From the NCBI RefSeq assembly GCF_026212465.1, contig NC_080059.1:13012001-13076000 (forward strand): a stretch of DNA of 64,000 nucleotides. The letters run 5' to 3'. Each line of letters opens with the position of its first letter. Within the stretch, counting starts at the first letter, position 1. The stretch is from Amaranthus tricolor (lineage: Eukaryota; Streptophyta; Magnoliopsida; Caryophyllales; Amaranthaceae). A program made the position numbers and the translations under genes. Of this stretch, positions 48,401 through 57,784 are shown piece by piece. Below the pieces are notes generated by a model. It saw only the letters and a program-made list of their open reading frames with translations, ran no database searches and was not told the origin of the DNA.

Positions 48401-50988
48401 CCTACCAAAGGATGGTAAACAAGGTTTTCCAATATCAGATTGGACGGAATCTTGAGGTATACGTGGATGACATGATAACAAAAAGCAAGCACGCAACTAA
48501 GCACGCTGCGGACTTGCGTGAAACGTTCAATACCCTCCGTAAACACCAGATGAAGCTCAATCCGGACAAGTGTGTGTTCGGGGTCACAGGAGGAAAATGT
48601 CTCGGCTTCTTGGTAGACGAACGGGGCATCGAGGCAAATCCGGATAAGATTCAGGCCATTCAAAACATGAGATCTCCCACCTCCGTAAAAGAAGTGCAAA
48701 AGCTTACGGGGTGTATAGCCGCACTAGGAAGATTCCTTTCAAAGTCAGCAGATAAATGCCTGCCTTTCTTCAAAACAATAAAGCAACAGAAATTCGAATG
48801 GACCGCGGAAGCAGAAGAGTCTTTCCGTCAGCTCAAGGAGCACTTGTCAGCCCTGCCAAAACTAGTTTCGCCCATCAACGGGGAAAAGCTAGTTTTATAT
48901 GTCTCTGTCTCCGAATACTCGTTATCCGGAGTGCTTGTGGCGGAAAGGGAAAAGAAGCAGCTCCCAATATACTATGTGAGTCATGCATTCCGCGGCTCAG
49001 AAGGGAACTATTGCGAAGTGGAAAAGGTCATATTTGCGGTAGTGATGGCCAGCAGGAAATTGAAGCCGTACTTCCAATCCCACCAGATCATCGTCCGAAC
49101 TGATCAACCTTTGAAAAAGATTCTGGAAGGGAAAAATAAGTCAAGCCGCGTTACCGATTGGGCAAACCAGCTAGCAGACTTCGGCATCGAATACGAGCCT
49201 CGAACGGCAATTAAAGCACAAGCCTTGGCTGACTTTATTGTTGAAAGCACTTCCCCCCCTCCTGCTGAAGTTAATCGAAAATGGAAATTGTATGTAGACG
49301 GGTCTTCAACACAATCGGCGAGTGGGGCCGGACTACTCATTGTGTCCTCCGCCGGGGTCCGCATGGAAAGGGCGGTCAGATTTGAGTTCGCGGCATCCAA
49401 CAATGAGGCCGAGTATGAAGCATTGCTGATGGGGCTGAAAATCTGCTGCGAGGCTGGGGCTAAAGAATTGGCAGCATTCTCGGATTCCCAATTGATAGTG
49501 GGGCAAGTAAACGGGGAATTCGAGGCTAAAGATGATAGCATGAAAATGTATCTGCAGCAAGTGAAGGACTTTATCCCAAAGTTTGACAAGTTCACGTTGG
49601 AGCACATTCCACGATCCCAAAATGCCCAGGCCGATTCCCTAGCAAAACTGGCCAGCTCCGCAGATACTTCCGCGGCTCGTGATATAATTTGGGACGTGCT
49701 CCCCAACCCCAGCATCAACTTCATGATCAACACCATCGATAGATCTGAAACATGGATGGGGCCATACGTTAAGTACTTGCAAGATCAAACGCTCCCCCAA
49801 GACGAGAATCAGGCCAAAATGCTCCAGAAGAAAGCCAAATGGTTCGAACTTCATGAAGGAACGCTTTATAAAAAATCATACACACATCCCCTCCTGAAGT
49901 GTGTTGCTCCTGAGGAAGGAAACTACATCCTACGAGAAATACACGAAGGCGGATGCGGAATACACCAGGGAGTACGAACGGTCATTAGCAAAGTCCTTAG
50001 AAGTGGTTATTATTGGCCTTCACTCCGGAAAGACGCGGAAGAGTTGATCCTACGGTGTCCTGAATGTCAATATCACTCAAAGATAGGGAGAAAACCCTCT
50101 AATTACTTGACCGTCTTGCAAGCCGTCCTGCCATTCGACAAATGGGGTATGGATCTCCTTGGCCCTTTTCCACCAGCAAAGGGGCAGCGCAAGTTCATCA
50201 TTGTGGCTATTGATTATTTCACTAAGTACGTAGAAGCAGAGGCTCTCAGTTCGATCACAGACAAGCAAGTCTGCCAGTTTATATGGCGGAACATCATCAC
50301 AAGATACGGCATACCGAGGGTGATCATCACGGATAATGGAAGGCAATTTGTCAGCAAGAACACCATTGAGTATTGCGACAAATTCCACATCCAAATCAGA
50401 TTTAGTTCTGTGTCCAGGCCGCAAACTAACGGTCAGGTAGAGTCCGCCAACAAGGAGATACTAAACGGTATCAAAAAGAAGATAGAAGGTGTAAAGGGTA
50501 ATTGGGATGAAGAACTACCCGGAATCTTATGGGTCAGTCGAACCACCATAAAAGAGGCCACGGGGCACACACCGTTCTCTTTAGTGTACGGGTCCGAAGC
50601 CGTACTTCCAGTGGAAATAGGAGTACCCTCTACAAGGGTCACCTACTACTCATATGACGAGAACGAAGAAGGAAAAAGAGCAAACTTAGACCTACTTCCA
50701 GAGAACAGAGGAAATGCACTACTGAGATCGATGGCCCAAAAACAGAAGATGATTCGTAGCTTCAACCGCCATGTGAAAACAAGACGTATCCAAGTCAATG
50801 GTCTCGTCCTCCGAAAAGTCGAAGCTACTGGGAAGATTGTTGAAAAAGGAAAGTTAGGGGCCAACTGGGACGGACCTTTCAAAGTCACCCGCATCATCAA
50901 ACCAGGAACGTTCGAACTAGAAGACATGAAAGGGAGAAAGCTACCCCGTCCATGGAATGGAGACCACTTAAAGAAATTCTTCATTTAA
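45442..50988 (+). CDS. gag-pol: Gag-Pol polyprotein of the Tat-type gypsy element, intact
   Basis: 1848 residues from the ATG 16 nt after the PBS, no internal stop. Gag core (retrotransposon gag type) at about 216-400; a Cys/His motif CDYHKEHGHTLAQC near 482; protease VDTGSTADLI near 627; RT from about 897 with YVDDM at 1006-1010; first RNase H at about 1149-1235; second RNase H (KLYVDGSSTQSASGAG, and DSQLIVGQVNGEF) at about 1281-1410. Integrase HHCC lies between about 1499 and 1540, with DDE residues near 1569, 1630 and 1666. There is no chromodomain. The duplicated RNase H is the Tat hallmark. As gag and pol share one frame, the Gag to Pol ratio must be set after translation. This copy looks able to encode active enzymes. 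Confidence 0.96.
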   Translation: MAPKRNPTQTATVHSTDTDTSAGQANNQAVTRRDLDMLARNLTAAFSEQLRAVMNNNNPAPQQVLDDMADQIKNLRERIEPPNETPKSHESQDGNSEMSRSSKRNKRRRERPRTHTSLGRSDPRDRESKTASQDARTYLESKKHKASESIQSPVDRRREERKRAQLVGSSHPASPVTMPQNEDEVKILPGDPTPIISPMAPEILNIPNPGKIKIPNMAAFDGTSCPEEHLMAYKNLMVLHTTNPSLWCKFFPTTLTGAALTWYTSLPQGSIHNFAQLEGKFLGHFIASRRQEKSNFHLLSVTQLEGESISSYLKKFHEAVLEVTDLEESVALNALINGMKAQRLKFQLVESQVKTYAEAMKQCQSYVTASEVCQAHDPKRRKSDKKDTATPHQSSRNREEHQPRRERNYTPRRPAPPSDMGPPRSHHMFTAAGESRTRNLLDGGNDPMFNRNRRDIFFAVRDKLPTPPPTTTPSNRRNYNLWCDYHKEHGHTLAQCRELKRILYQLADEGKLSRFLNKRDYDAGEGANRRQWNQRRGSPKREEARREGSHTQGTINMIFGGYTEEYPTVRAAKDSVHTLLTRPTTTVTSGPVMKFDATTSQTLQQPHTDPLVVTLKIGQMKVKRVLVDTGSTADLITMECLRKLKFEEKHLQPLDKPLIGFGGSQVIPLGTIILPVRVGERSESRTLPIRFTVVDLTFPYNAIMGLPLINKIKAAIFPHQLLLQFERDDGKVGILKGDQITARQCLIKSLKRGHSATPAKREREDQDAPAVMSVYIENPSTHERPRPIERYEAVDMFEGKQLKIGKDLPGTIKKEIVATIAEFRDVFAFSTEEMPGIPTSVMCHKLDIRPGHKPVKQKLRHQGKERTEAAKEEVEKLLRAGFIRECKYSDWLSNVVLVKKPNGKWRMCVDFTDLNRACPKDDYPLPKIDRLVDSTAGHALLSFMDANAGYHQIQLAPEDQTHTAFITSMGVHCYKVMPFGLKNAGATYQRMVNKVFQYQIGRNLEVYVDDMITKSKHATKHAADLRETFNTLRKHQMKLNPDKCVFGVTGGKCLGFLVDERGIEANPDKIQAIQNMRSPTSVKEVQKLTGCIAALGRFLSKSADKCLPFFKTIKQQKFEWTAEAEESFRQLKEHLSALPKLVSPINGEKLVLYVSVSEYSLSGVLVAEREKKQLPIYYVSHAFRGSEGNYCEVEKVIFAVVMASRKLKPYFQSHQIIVRTDQPLKKILEGKNKSSRVTDWANQLADFGIEYEPRTAIKAQALADFIVESTSPPPAEVNRKWKLYVDGSSTQSASGAGLLIVSSAGVRMERAVRFEFAASNNEAEYEALLMGLKICCEAGAKELAAFSDSQLIVGQVNGEFEAKDDSMKMYLQQVKDFIPKFDKFTLEHIPRSQNAQADSLAKLASSADTSAARDIIWDVLPNPSINFMINTIDRSETWMGPYVKYLQDQTLPQDENQAKMLQKKAKWFELHEGTLYKKSYTHPLLKCVAPEEGNYILREIHEGGCGIHQGVRTVISKVLRSGYYWPSLRKDAEELILRCPECQYHSKIGRKPSNYLTVLQAVLPFDKWGMDLLGPFPPAKGQRKFIIVAIDYFTKYVEAEALSSITDKQVCQFIWRNIITRYGIPRVIITDNGRQFVSKNTIEYCDKFHIQIRFSSVSRPQTNGQVESANKEILNGIKKKIEGVKGNWDEELPGILWVSRTTIKEATGHTPFSLVYGSEAVLPVEIGVPSTRVTYYSYDENEEGKRANLDLLPENRGNALLRSMAQKQKMIRSFNRHVKTRRIQVNGLVLRKVEATGKIVEKGKLGANWDGPFKVTRIIKPGTFELEDMKGRKLPRPWNGDHLKKFFI

Positions 50989-51239
50989 TAAAATTTGCAA
51001 GGGGCAATCAGTTGCTAGTATCAGTATAAGCAGCTTCAACAGAGACAAACTTATCAGCATCAATCCGCGACTACCTTCATTCCGCAACGTAGATGCGTCG
51101 TCATTCGAAATCACTTTTGTCATCGTCATTTGTATTCTTAACAATCCTTTATAATAGAAGTTTCATTTTCAGAATATCCGGCTCCCATGTTCGCAATTAT
51201 TTGGTAAAAATCTATTGCAAATCTTATTAAATCAGTAAT

Positions 51240-51790
51240 ATCCATAAGTCGGACCCCTTGAGAGAGGTCCCATTATCAAATTATTCAAAGTCACTAACAA
51301 ACTTGTGATACCTATAAGTCGGACCCCCAGTTTGGGGCCCCTAAGTTCAAAAATATACCAAGTTTTTCACAAAGATGTTTTCCAACCGGGACATCGATAA
51401 GTCGGACCCCCAGTTTGGGGTCCCTGAATTCAAACATTCTAAGTTTTTCACAAAGATGTTTCCCGACCGGGACATCGATAAGTCGGACCCCCAGTTTGGG
51501 GTCCCTGAATTCAAAAACAGTCTAAGTTTTTCACAAAGATGTTTCCCGACCGGGACATCGATAAGTCGGACCCCCAGACTGGGGTCCCTAAGTTCAAAAT
51601 ATTCCAAGTTTTTCACAAAGATGTTTCCCGACCGGGACATCGACAAGTCGGACCCCCAGATTGGGGTCCCAAACTACAGACATTCAAAGATTTTCGCCAA
51701 AATGTTTACCAACAGGGACATCGACAAGTCGGACCCTCTGATAAGGGTCCTGAAGTTCAACCTGCCGCGACATTGATGAGTTGGACCCTT
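51240..51790 (+). repeat. about 82-bp tandem repeats with hairpin, after pol
   Basis: The landmark AAGTCGGACC begins at about 51246, 51316, 51399, 51480, 51563, 51645 and 51725. Periods are 70, 83, 81, 83, 82 and 80 bp. Directly after AAGTC each unit has an inverted repeat such as GGACCCC-6 nt-GGGGTCC. The unit at 51731-51750 reads GGACCCT-6 nt-AGGGTCC, so both arms changed together. Such arrays are common in the 3' region of Tat elements. Confidence 0.92.
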
Positions 51791-52000
51791 AAAATTGGTT
51801 CCAAGGCCAAAATTGTCAAACCTACAAGTTCAAGCCGTGACATCAATTAAAGGCTGTTTCCCGCCTGATGAGGGAGAGAAGCCGCGGCCAAGGAAAGAAA
51901 GTTTGAAATAATTAAACAAATACGGCATCGAGATCAACATACAAATTGATTATATTTTAAGGTTACAAAAGTTAATATTACAAAATTTATATTACAAAGA
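51791..52000. other. spacer between the repeats and the antisense gene
   Basis: About 210 bp. On the minus strand the stretch below 52001 is T-rich with TTGTAATAT units (51965-52000), suitable as a polyadenylation region for the antisense gene. Confidence 0.45.
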
Positions 52001-53026
52001 TCAGAGATCATCCAAGAAAGCGTCTACATTTCCCTCCGGATCTTGAGGGGGGGACCCGGCAACTCCCTCGCCAAGGCTCGGAGTGAAGCTTATGAATTCT
52101 TCAACATCGAACGGCTCCACTCCGATCTCGGATAAGTCCCTAGATAAGCCCTGGAAGTTTTTGCCCTCGTCGATCAGCAGATTGGACAAGTCTAAGCACA
52201 AACTCTCCAGCTTAGAAAGCGCCAAGTTCTCGGAGACGTCCGAGGCAGAGGGAGGAGAGAGAGAAAGTTTATCCAAATCAAGACATAAGGCTTCCTTTTC
52301 AGCAGCAGGGTCCACTCTCTCCGACCACTCCCTAGCCTCTTCCGCGTCCCAATGGGGGTCCACCAGCACCGCTGACTCCCGATCCAAAATCGGAGCTAGG
52401 TTAGCCAAAGCTTCGTTCCCCTTCTCATTGGCCTTCTCAAGAAGGGAATCAAAGTCGACGCCTAGCTCCGCGGCAGCCAGGCGGAATCTTTCACCGCTTA
52501 TCATGGTACCGGCTCCCACCATTTCCGTGGTTAGCGCCCCCAAGAAACTTGATGCCTCCGGCTCATCCGAGGACAACCAATCCCTTACCATCCGCGACTT
52601 CCTACCCAAGCAAAGCTTGTATATTCTCGCCGCGGACAGCAAGGTTTGGAACTTATCCGAATCATCGGACACCTGACGCAGAAGTAACTGGTTTTGTCGC
52701 ACCAGCTTAGCATGAACGTCCGTCAGGTGCCCGATCTCATGGCCAAGGGTGGCCGACATATTTGACGCCGTGTCCAATTTAGCCACGGTCCCCTCAAGCT
52801 GCTTCCTGGCCCTTTCTCGCCATTCTTCTGTGCTGACTAAGCGCTCTTTTAACTCAACGCACTTAGCCAGCTTCTCCTTTAAGGAAGGCAGCTCCTCAAG
52901 ATCCGCCCTCAGCCTCTTCAGCTCCTCCTCTTGTTCTTGGCAGTGAGAAGTGAGGGCCGCCAGGGTTTCTCTGTCCGCGGCACTCTGACGGCTAAGGTTC
53001 AATTCAAACGATAGCCTTAAGTACGT
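52001..53026 (-). CDS. antisense gene, exon 4
   Basis: Follows the acceptor CTCCTTTGCAG at 53027. 341 residues to TGA at 52001-52003. The first 120 residues are heptad-like and charged (ADLEELPSLKEKLAKCVELK), a likely coiled coil. The rest is acidic with Leu-Ser-rich repeats (LCLDLDKLSLS and LCLDLSNLLID) and an acidic tail. I know no enzymatic motif in it. Confidence 0.72.
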   Translation of the reverse strand, partial: TYLRLSFELNLSRQSAADRETLAALTSHCQEQEEELKRLRADLEELPSLKEKLAKCVELKERLVSTEEWRERARKQLEGTVAKLDTASNMSATLGHEIGHLTDVHAKLVRQNQLLLRQVSDDSDKFQTLLSAARIYKLCLGRKSRMVRDWLSSDEPEASSFLGALTTEMVGAGTMISGERFRLAAAELGVDFDSLLEKANEKGNEALANLAPILDRESAVLVDPHWDAEEAREWSERVDPAAEKEALCLDLDKLSLSPPSASDVSENLALSKLESLCLDLSNLLIDEGKNFQGLSRDLSEIGVEPFDVEEFISFTPSLGEGVAGSPPQDPEGNVDAFLDDL

Positions 53027-53099
53027 CTGCAAAGGAGAACAAGGTCAAATAGATCATCCGGCAATCTAATTCAAACAGACTGAAAAACTGACATTTTAC

Positions 53100-53640
53100 C
53101 TCAGCCGCCGAGGCCTGGAGTTGACGAACCCTGTCGACAGAAGGCAGGGAGTCCAAATGATCGACGTCCTTCCGGCTGATCAGATGGGACGTCGCCCGGT
53201 TGAAACGGGTAATCATACCCTTGTGCCCCAATTCATTGAAGAGGGTATCGGGTTGGAAAGGTGTGACCTCCCTACGACGATACACCTCCTCTATCCGCGG
53301 CTCTGGGGCCGCAGACGACTCCCCGACCGTCTCTTTGTCGTTCGGGGAGATGGGGGCTTCGGCTGGGGGAGTCGACGTCTCTCCTCCCGCCGACCTCGCC
53401 TGTAGAGGTACGGCAGTATGTATGGTCTCGAGGGAGACCTTCTTTGCCGCGCTCTCCCCGTGGGAAGGAGTCTCTTTTTCTTTTCCTCCCCTTCCCACTT
53501 TTCTTTTTTTCCCTCTTCTTAGAGGGGATTACCCTTTGGGAGTCATCGGGAACATGTACTTTTCTCCTCTCCTCGAGGAGACGGAGAGCCTCTTCCTCGC
53601 CGGGCACCTCGTCAAGACCCTTCTCTACGGTCGTCGAGTC
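53100..53640 (-). CDS. antisense gene, exon 3, with frame change
   Basis: Acceptor CTTTTGTAG|GAC at 53640; donor GCTGAG|GTAAAATG at 53100. The first part encodes a Lys/Arg-rich stretch (KKREKKKSGKGRKRKR), like a nuclear signal. From about 53498 down, the coding frame is shifted by one base and reads a Pro/Ser-rich and then a helical segment (DTLFNELGHKGMITRFNRA). At 541 nt the exon is one base longer than whole codons require. This points to a one-base insertion, probably in the A-rich runs near 53490-53520. Confidence 0.62.
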
Positions 53641-53711
53641 CTACAAAAGAAAAGGTTAGGAGGAATCAACAGAAATCTTTTAGAACAAAAAAAAAAAAAA
53701 AAAAGATATAC

Positions 53712-53833
53712 CTTTGGAGGAAGAGGTAAAGGCTTATCCTCGGGCCGTTGGATGACCCCTTGAGCAAGTCTCAAAACACTGAATTTCTTCATTAGATCTG
53801 GACTCTTTGCTCGAAGATTTTCCTTGGCTATCC
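53712..53833 (-). CDS. antisense gene, exon 2
   Basis: 122 nt between the acceptor TTGTACAG and the donor CCAAAG|GTATATC. With the phase left by exon 1 it is open throughout and ends on a whole codon. It encodes about 41 residues ending in LPLPPK. Confidence 0.65.
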
Positions 53834-53905
53834 CTGTACAACCATGAGTTAAAAACAGCTAAACATGCCATAGAAAAGAGATGGAAGAAATCCGACAACT
53901 CTTAC

Positions 53906-55013
53906 TCCGATCGATAGCCAAGCTGATGCCGAATGCTGAGAGGAGGTTCTCATTCTCCAACTCAGGACGACCGGGTATCCAATTAAGTTGGACGTTCATG
54001 GGTTTCCTTCCCAGTTGAACGTCCATCTTTGCATACTCGATTATCATCACGTCGCTAAGAGAACATTGCGGGATACCATTATTGAAACCCGAAAGATTGG
54101 GTTTGATGTCAAAGGAAGTCTTGATATTCCATCCTTCCGAATTATAGAGGTAGGCAAATTTAGTCCTATACCCCTTTTGGTTATCAGGGAGGTCGTGGAC
54201 TATCTTCAGTCCACGACGATGGGTAAAAGTTATCCAGCCGCAGCCGTATGATTGAGAATTACATAGGCGGGCTCTGAATATATATCTAAAGGCGGTGAGT
54301 GTTGGTGGCACGGCCAAAACTTTACATAAGATCAAAAATGCCACCATACAACCCCAGGCGTTTGGGTATAGCGCAGGCACTGAAACGTTCAAAAACTCTA
54401 ACACCTCCCTAAAAAACGGGTGAAGAGGAAGCCTAAGTCCTAACTCAAAAGAGGGAAAGTATACAGCTATATAGTGTGGGGGAGGAAACCTAACAGTGTC
54501 ATAATTCCCCGGGGTAATGATGTTTATGTTGTCTTTCAAACCCCATTTTTGAGAAATGGCTTCCCGACGGTTGTCTAGATCTCTCTTAGTCTGTAAATCA
54601 ATGAAGTAGTTTAGGGGCCCGCCGTTTGGAATGTAGAATGGAGGAGGAACTGGCGCTGCACTCTCCCTTCCGGAAGACTCGGCTGATCCTTTAAGGTTTT
54701 CCATATCTACATACAATAACCCTTCCAGGTCAGGATTTATTCGCGGCAAGTAATTGGGAAAGAAAGCAATGCTCACTTCCCATGGAGCAGTTTTCATAAT
54801 CTCCGGAGGGTATATAGGGGATACAGACGACTCATCCCCGGCTTTTATTGGTTCATAATGGGGGGTAATTCTCACCGAACTACTTCCGTCCGAATCATTC
54901 ATTAACAACCCCTTTTTATTAAGACGCCTACGTACTATCAAAGGAGTTTCCGGCAAGTTAGTAGAGTTAATGTCTGAGTTAGTTATGGTCTCTTAAGTAG
55001 CCGCGACATCCAT
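53906..55013 (-). CDS. antisense gene, exon 1
   Basis: Open from 54992 to the donor CGGA|GTAAGAG at 53906/53905; the frame also reaches the ATG at 55013 across one TAA. Typical sequence: YPPEIMKTAPWEVSIAFFPN, PNGGPLNYFIDLQTKRDLDN, RLPLHPFFREVLEFLNVSV. The helical core and the LRLPLHPFFREVL motif are what I know from the 'putative gypsy-type transposon' domain of plants. It ends in phase 1. Confidence 0.7.
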
Positions 55014-55393
55014 GTTAACAAGAATTATAAAGTAGTAGGCGAAACTTGTAAAGAATAGAGACTAAATTCATAAAATGAATTCAATGTCCTAGGCTAACAT
55101 TCAAGAATAATTTGAAGAAATTCAAGAACAAATCGAAGAAATTTAAGAACAGTTTGAAGATTAACTTGAAGAAATTCGAAGATCTGGGAAAAAGTTTGAA
55201 TACCTTTGAAGAAAAGTTGGAGATTTGTCAGAAACTTGATGAAGATCTGTCAGATGTCTTGAAGATCTTCAAGAATTTGTCAGAAGTTTGAAGGAAGGAT
55301 GAAGATTGTCAGAGCGTCACTTTACTCTTTTTCCAGCGATGTAAAATTTGAAGGAAGTAATGAGAATTAAGTGAGAGGGAACTGTTCCAACCA

Positions 55394-55404
55394 CCCTATT
55401 TATA
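55394..55404 (-). promoter_or_regulatory. TATA box for the antisense gene
   Basis: On the minus strand TATAAATAGGG, almost the same wording as the LTR box TATAAATAGGGG. It lies about 380 nt before the ATG at 55013, and leaves a leader without a stop-dense barrier. It suggests the antisense gene has its own promoter. Confidence 0.55.
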
Positions 55405-55479
55405 ACAGCAATAAATGCCTTTGGGACTTGAGTACAATAAATGGAAAGAAGAATCCCAAACGAGAGCCGGAGAAAAGAT

Positions 55480-56670
55480 AAGTCGGACTCCCCATGAGGG
55501 GAATCGTTGGGAATTTTTCTAAGTGTCCTACACGTTCCGTAAGATCTACAAGTCGGACCCTCAATAGAAAGGCAATATTGAAAAATCTTTGAAGTGTCAG
55601 TTCTTAACTATAGCCGGGAGATTGATAAGTCGGATCCCCAATGAGGGGGGAACATCAAATTTCTCCAAGTATCCAGTTAACCAACTTTCGGGCAACCGCC
55701 GAGTTGATAAGTCGGACCCCCAAGGAGAGGAAGAGTGTGGAAATTTGTTCTAAGTCTTCCAACATTTGAGTACGTCCGGGAAGTCGACAAGTCGGACCTT
55801 AAACTGCACATCCCAGAACGAAAAATGTTTCAAGTATGAAAAGTTACGCATTCAGCTGCCCGACTTATGGATACGGCGAACGCCACGTCGCACTACTTTT
55901 GCTCTAAATCATCGTATGTATGAGGTGAAATATTTCAGAGTCCGTATGATTGATAAGTCGGACTCCTTGGAACACTCAGTCATGGTGTAAAAATTCCAAG
56001 TATGGTATAATCTGCATATATCGGTATGATCGAAGACACGGACCTGAATGCCCCTTCCGCGTCATAGGAAAGCTAGGGATATGTTTTGTGGTTAATATTA
56101 ATGTTATTCCGAGAGGTCGATGAGTCGGACCCAGAATTATACTCCAAGAATGATAAAATTCGAAGTATGGGAGATATCATGTATGTCCGTATGATCGAGG
56201 GCACGGAATACGGTACTCATTCCGGATCATGGAAGGGCAAGGGACTTGCTTTGACGACATCAAGAGTGTCCGTATGGTCCATAAGTCGGACCCTCAGGTG
56301 GTCCTTATCACTTTCGAAATATCCCAGGTGCAAGAAATTTTCATAAGGAACGTGTGGTAGAAGACGCGGACTCTGAAGTTCTTCAAGAAATAGTCACGCC
56401 TTTGTTGGTTTCTCTTAACTTCAGTTTACCAATAAAATTGTTTGATTTGACCGTGTGGTGGATAAGTCGGACCCCCCTTGGGTGCTAGCTTACTAAAAAA
56501 TAATCAAAGTATTGGGTGTTTCCGTGGCATCAATGGAGTGAAGCCAGGATCCAGACTTTAATTATCTCACGACATGGTATATGTCACGGCTCTATAAACT
56601 GTCTACTGGGAACAAGAGTCCTTTACGTGTGCAGCTCATCCGTCAGGTTGATAAGTCGGACCCCCCAGGG
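55480..56670 (+). repeat. degenerate repeats of the AAGTCGGACC family, second block
   Basis: AAGTCGGA or close variants occur at about 55480, 55550, 55627, 55709, 55789, 55955, 56122, 56283, 56463 and 56651. Spacings are first about 70-82, then about 162-188, roughly double. It is the same unit family as 51240-51790, more eroded. The antisense gene lies between the two blocks. Confidence 0.8.
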
Positions 56671-57130
56671 GGCCTAGATTTGAGAAAGATATTCCAAGTA
56701 TGGAACAGGTTATATGCGATGTCGCGGAATAAGTTGTATGGAATGTCACAGATCCGCATCCTTTCCTCTACGATTGTGATGCTGCCTTATAAATACGCCT
56801 GAGGCTATTCCGCGGCATGCTACAAGCCGCGGCTTTGTTTGTTTGCTTAATTCGGATTCAATATGCTTCTGTATGGCCACTTTGAAAAGTCATATCTTTC
56901 TCAGCACAACTCGGATTTCGACATGTGAACAGTCAACTCGAAGCTTACGAGCTCAATTTTCATGATCCCTTAGAAGATTCACCTAATTGGGTATGTGTTC
57001 ATCCTTGTGGGGCTATTGAATGTTCATCACGATCGTATCCCTTCACCAAATCAACTACGACGGGCACGTGATTTTCCGCATAAAGGAAGATGTTTTCTTT
57101 CGTTGGGGCTATCTCTTCACATCATCCTTC

Positions 57131-57145
57131 ATGCGTGGGGCTAAC
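57131..57145 (+). other. polypurine tract region
   Basis: ATGCGTGGGGCTAAC directly before the 3' LTR start. The purine core GTGGGG is short but typical of Tat-type elements. Confidence 0.65.
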
Positions 57146-57784
57146 TGTCATGGTATTGCTTACTCAATTAATTAATTTATTTAATAAATAGCATCATATT
57201 ACCGAAATACCCTTTGACCTTTTCCGTTGACCTTGACTTTCGGTCAATGGGCTTTTTCTGGAAGTCCCATCTTCCTTGAATGGCCCATGGGCTGGTTACC
57301 TCTGATAAACCATAACTCCCCACTCTCCCATAATGCATGGCTCTCCTTGTTTCAAGATGAGTAACTGCCCACTCTTCCCATTACTCCCACTACCCCCATG
57401 ATAAGTTCACTCCTCCTGCAACTTCCTTTCCATCATTATAAATAGGGGCAGCCATCAAGAAGAAAGGATCATCTGAAACATAGCCTTTGCAATATCATTG
57501 CTCTCACCCTGCTTCATTAACCGACCCAAGCACTAGCAATCTTAATTCCAACATCTCTTCTTGCATTCATTCAATAATCGTTCACTCATTTATTTCCGAT
57601 ATCCGCGTTCTAACTTGAGCGTCGGAGGGGTTTTCCGGGAGATCACCCCCCGGACAAGGCTAACAAGTTGTTTTGCAGGAATTCAAGCCACTTCCTCCCA
57701 CAAATTACTTCTCTTGATCACACTTCCACTAATCTCCAGGTATTTTGAGTGTCTTTCGCACTTCCTCGTTTCATTACCGAAACA
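57146..57784 (+). repeat. gypsy 3' LTR
   Basis: 639 bp. Against the 5' LTR it has C for T in GGCCCATGGG, TTTCCGAT for TTCCAAT (one insertion, one substitution) and GGGGTTTT for GGGATTTT. It is followed by the ATTAC duplication. Confidence 0.97.

Larger units (their letters stand above)
52001..55013 (-). pseudogene. antisense four-exon gene in the gypsy 3' region (overall)
   Basis: Four coding blocks on the minus strand are joined by three short introns: 53834-53905 (72 nt), 53641-53711 (71 nt) and 53027-53099 (73 nt). All have GT-AG borders and matching phases. The protein would be about 900 residues. The first exon resembles the plant 'putative gypsy-type transposon' family, known from antisense ORFs of Grande/Retand-like elements. 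The last exon is coiled-coil rich. Two lesions are visible: TAA at 54993-54995, six codons after an in-frame ATG (55013), and a one-base frame change in exon 3. Lower down, ATG codons such as that in KKGLLMNDSDG could still start most of the protein. A TATA box lies upstream at 55394. Function unknown. Confidence 0.75.
44768..57784 (+). mobile_element. complete Tat-type Ty3/gypsy retrotransposon, 13.0 kb
   Basis: LTRs of 638 and 639 bp begin TGTCATGG and end GAAACA, with ATTAC on both sides (44763-44767 and 57785-57789). By eye the LTRs differ by 3 substitutions and 1 indel, so the insertion is young. Between them: PBS, a single intact gag-pol with two RNase H domains, a long 3' region with tandem repeats, an antisense gene, and the polypurine tract. 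The second RNase H and the long 3' non-coding region mark the Tat (Retand/Ogre) lineage. Confidence 0.96.

Noticed and set aside
45852..50984. Several antisense frames of 100-210 codons inside the gypsy gag-pol
   Set aside because: They lack motifs and lie opposite an intact, strongly coding frame; they are codon-composition shadows.
51240..51790. CRISPR-like array
   Set aside because: The whole unit repeats without unique spacers, and the DNA is from a plant.
51375..51850. Open frames across the 82-bp repeats
   Set aside because: The repeat period is not a multiple of three in all units and no protein pattern appears; the array is best read as non-coding.
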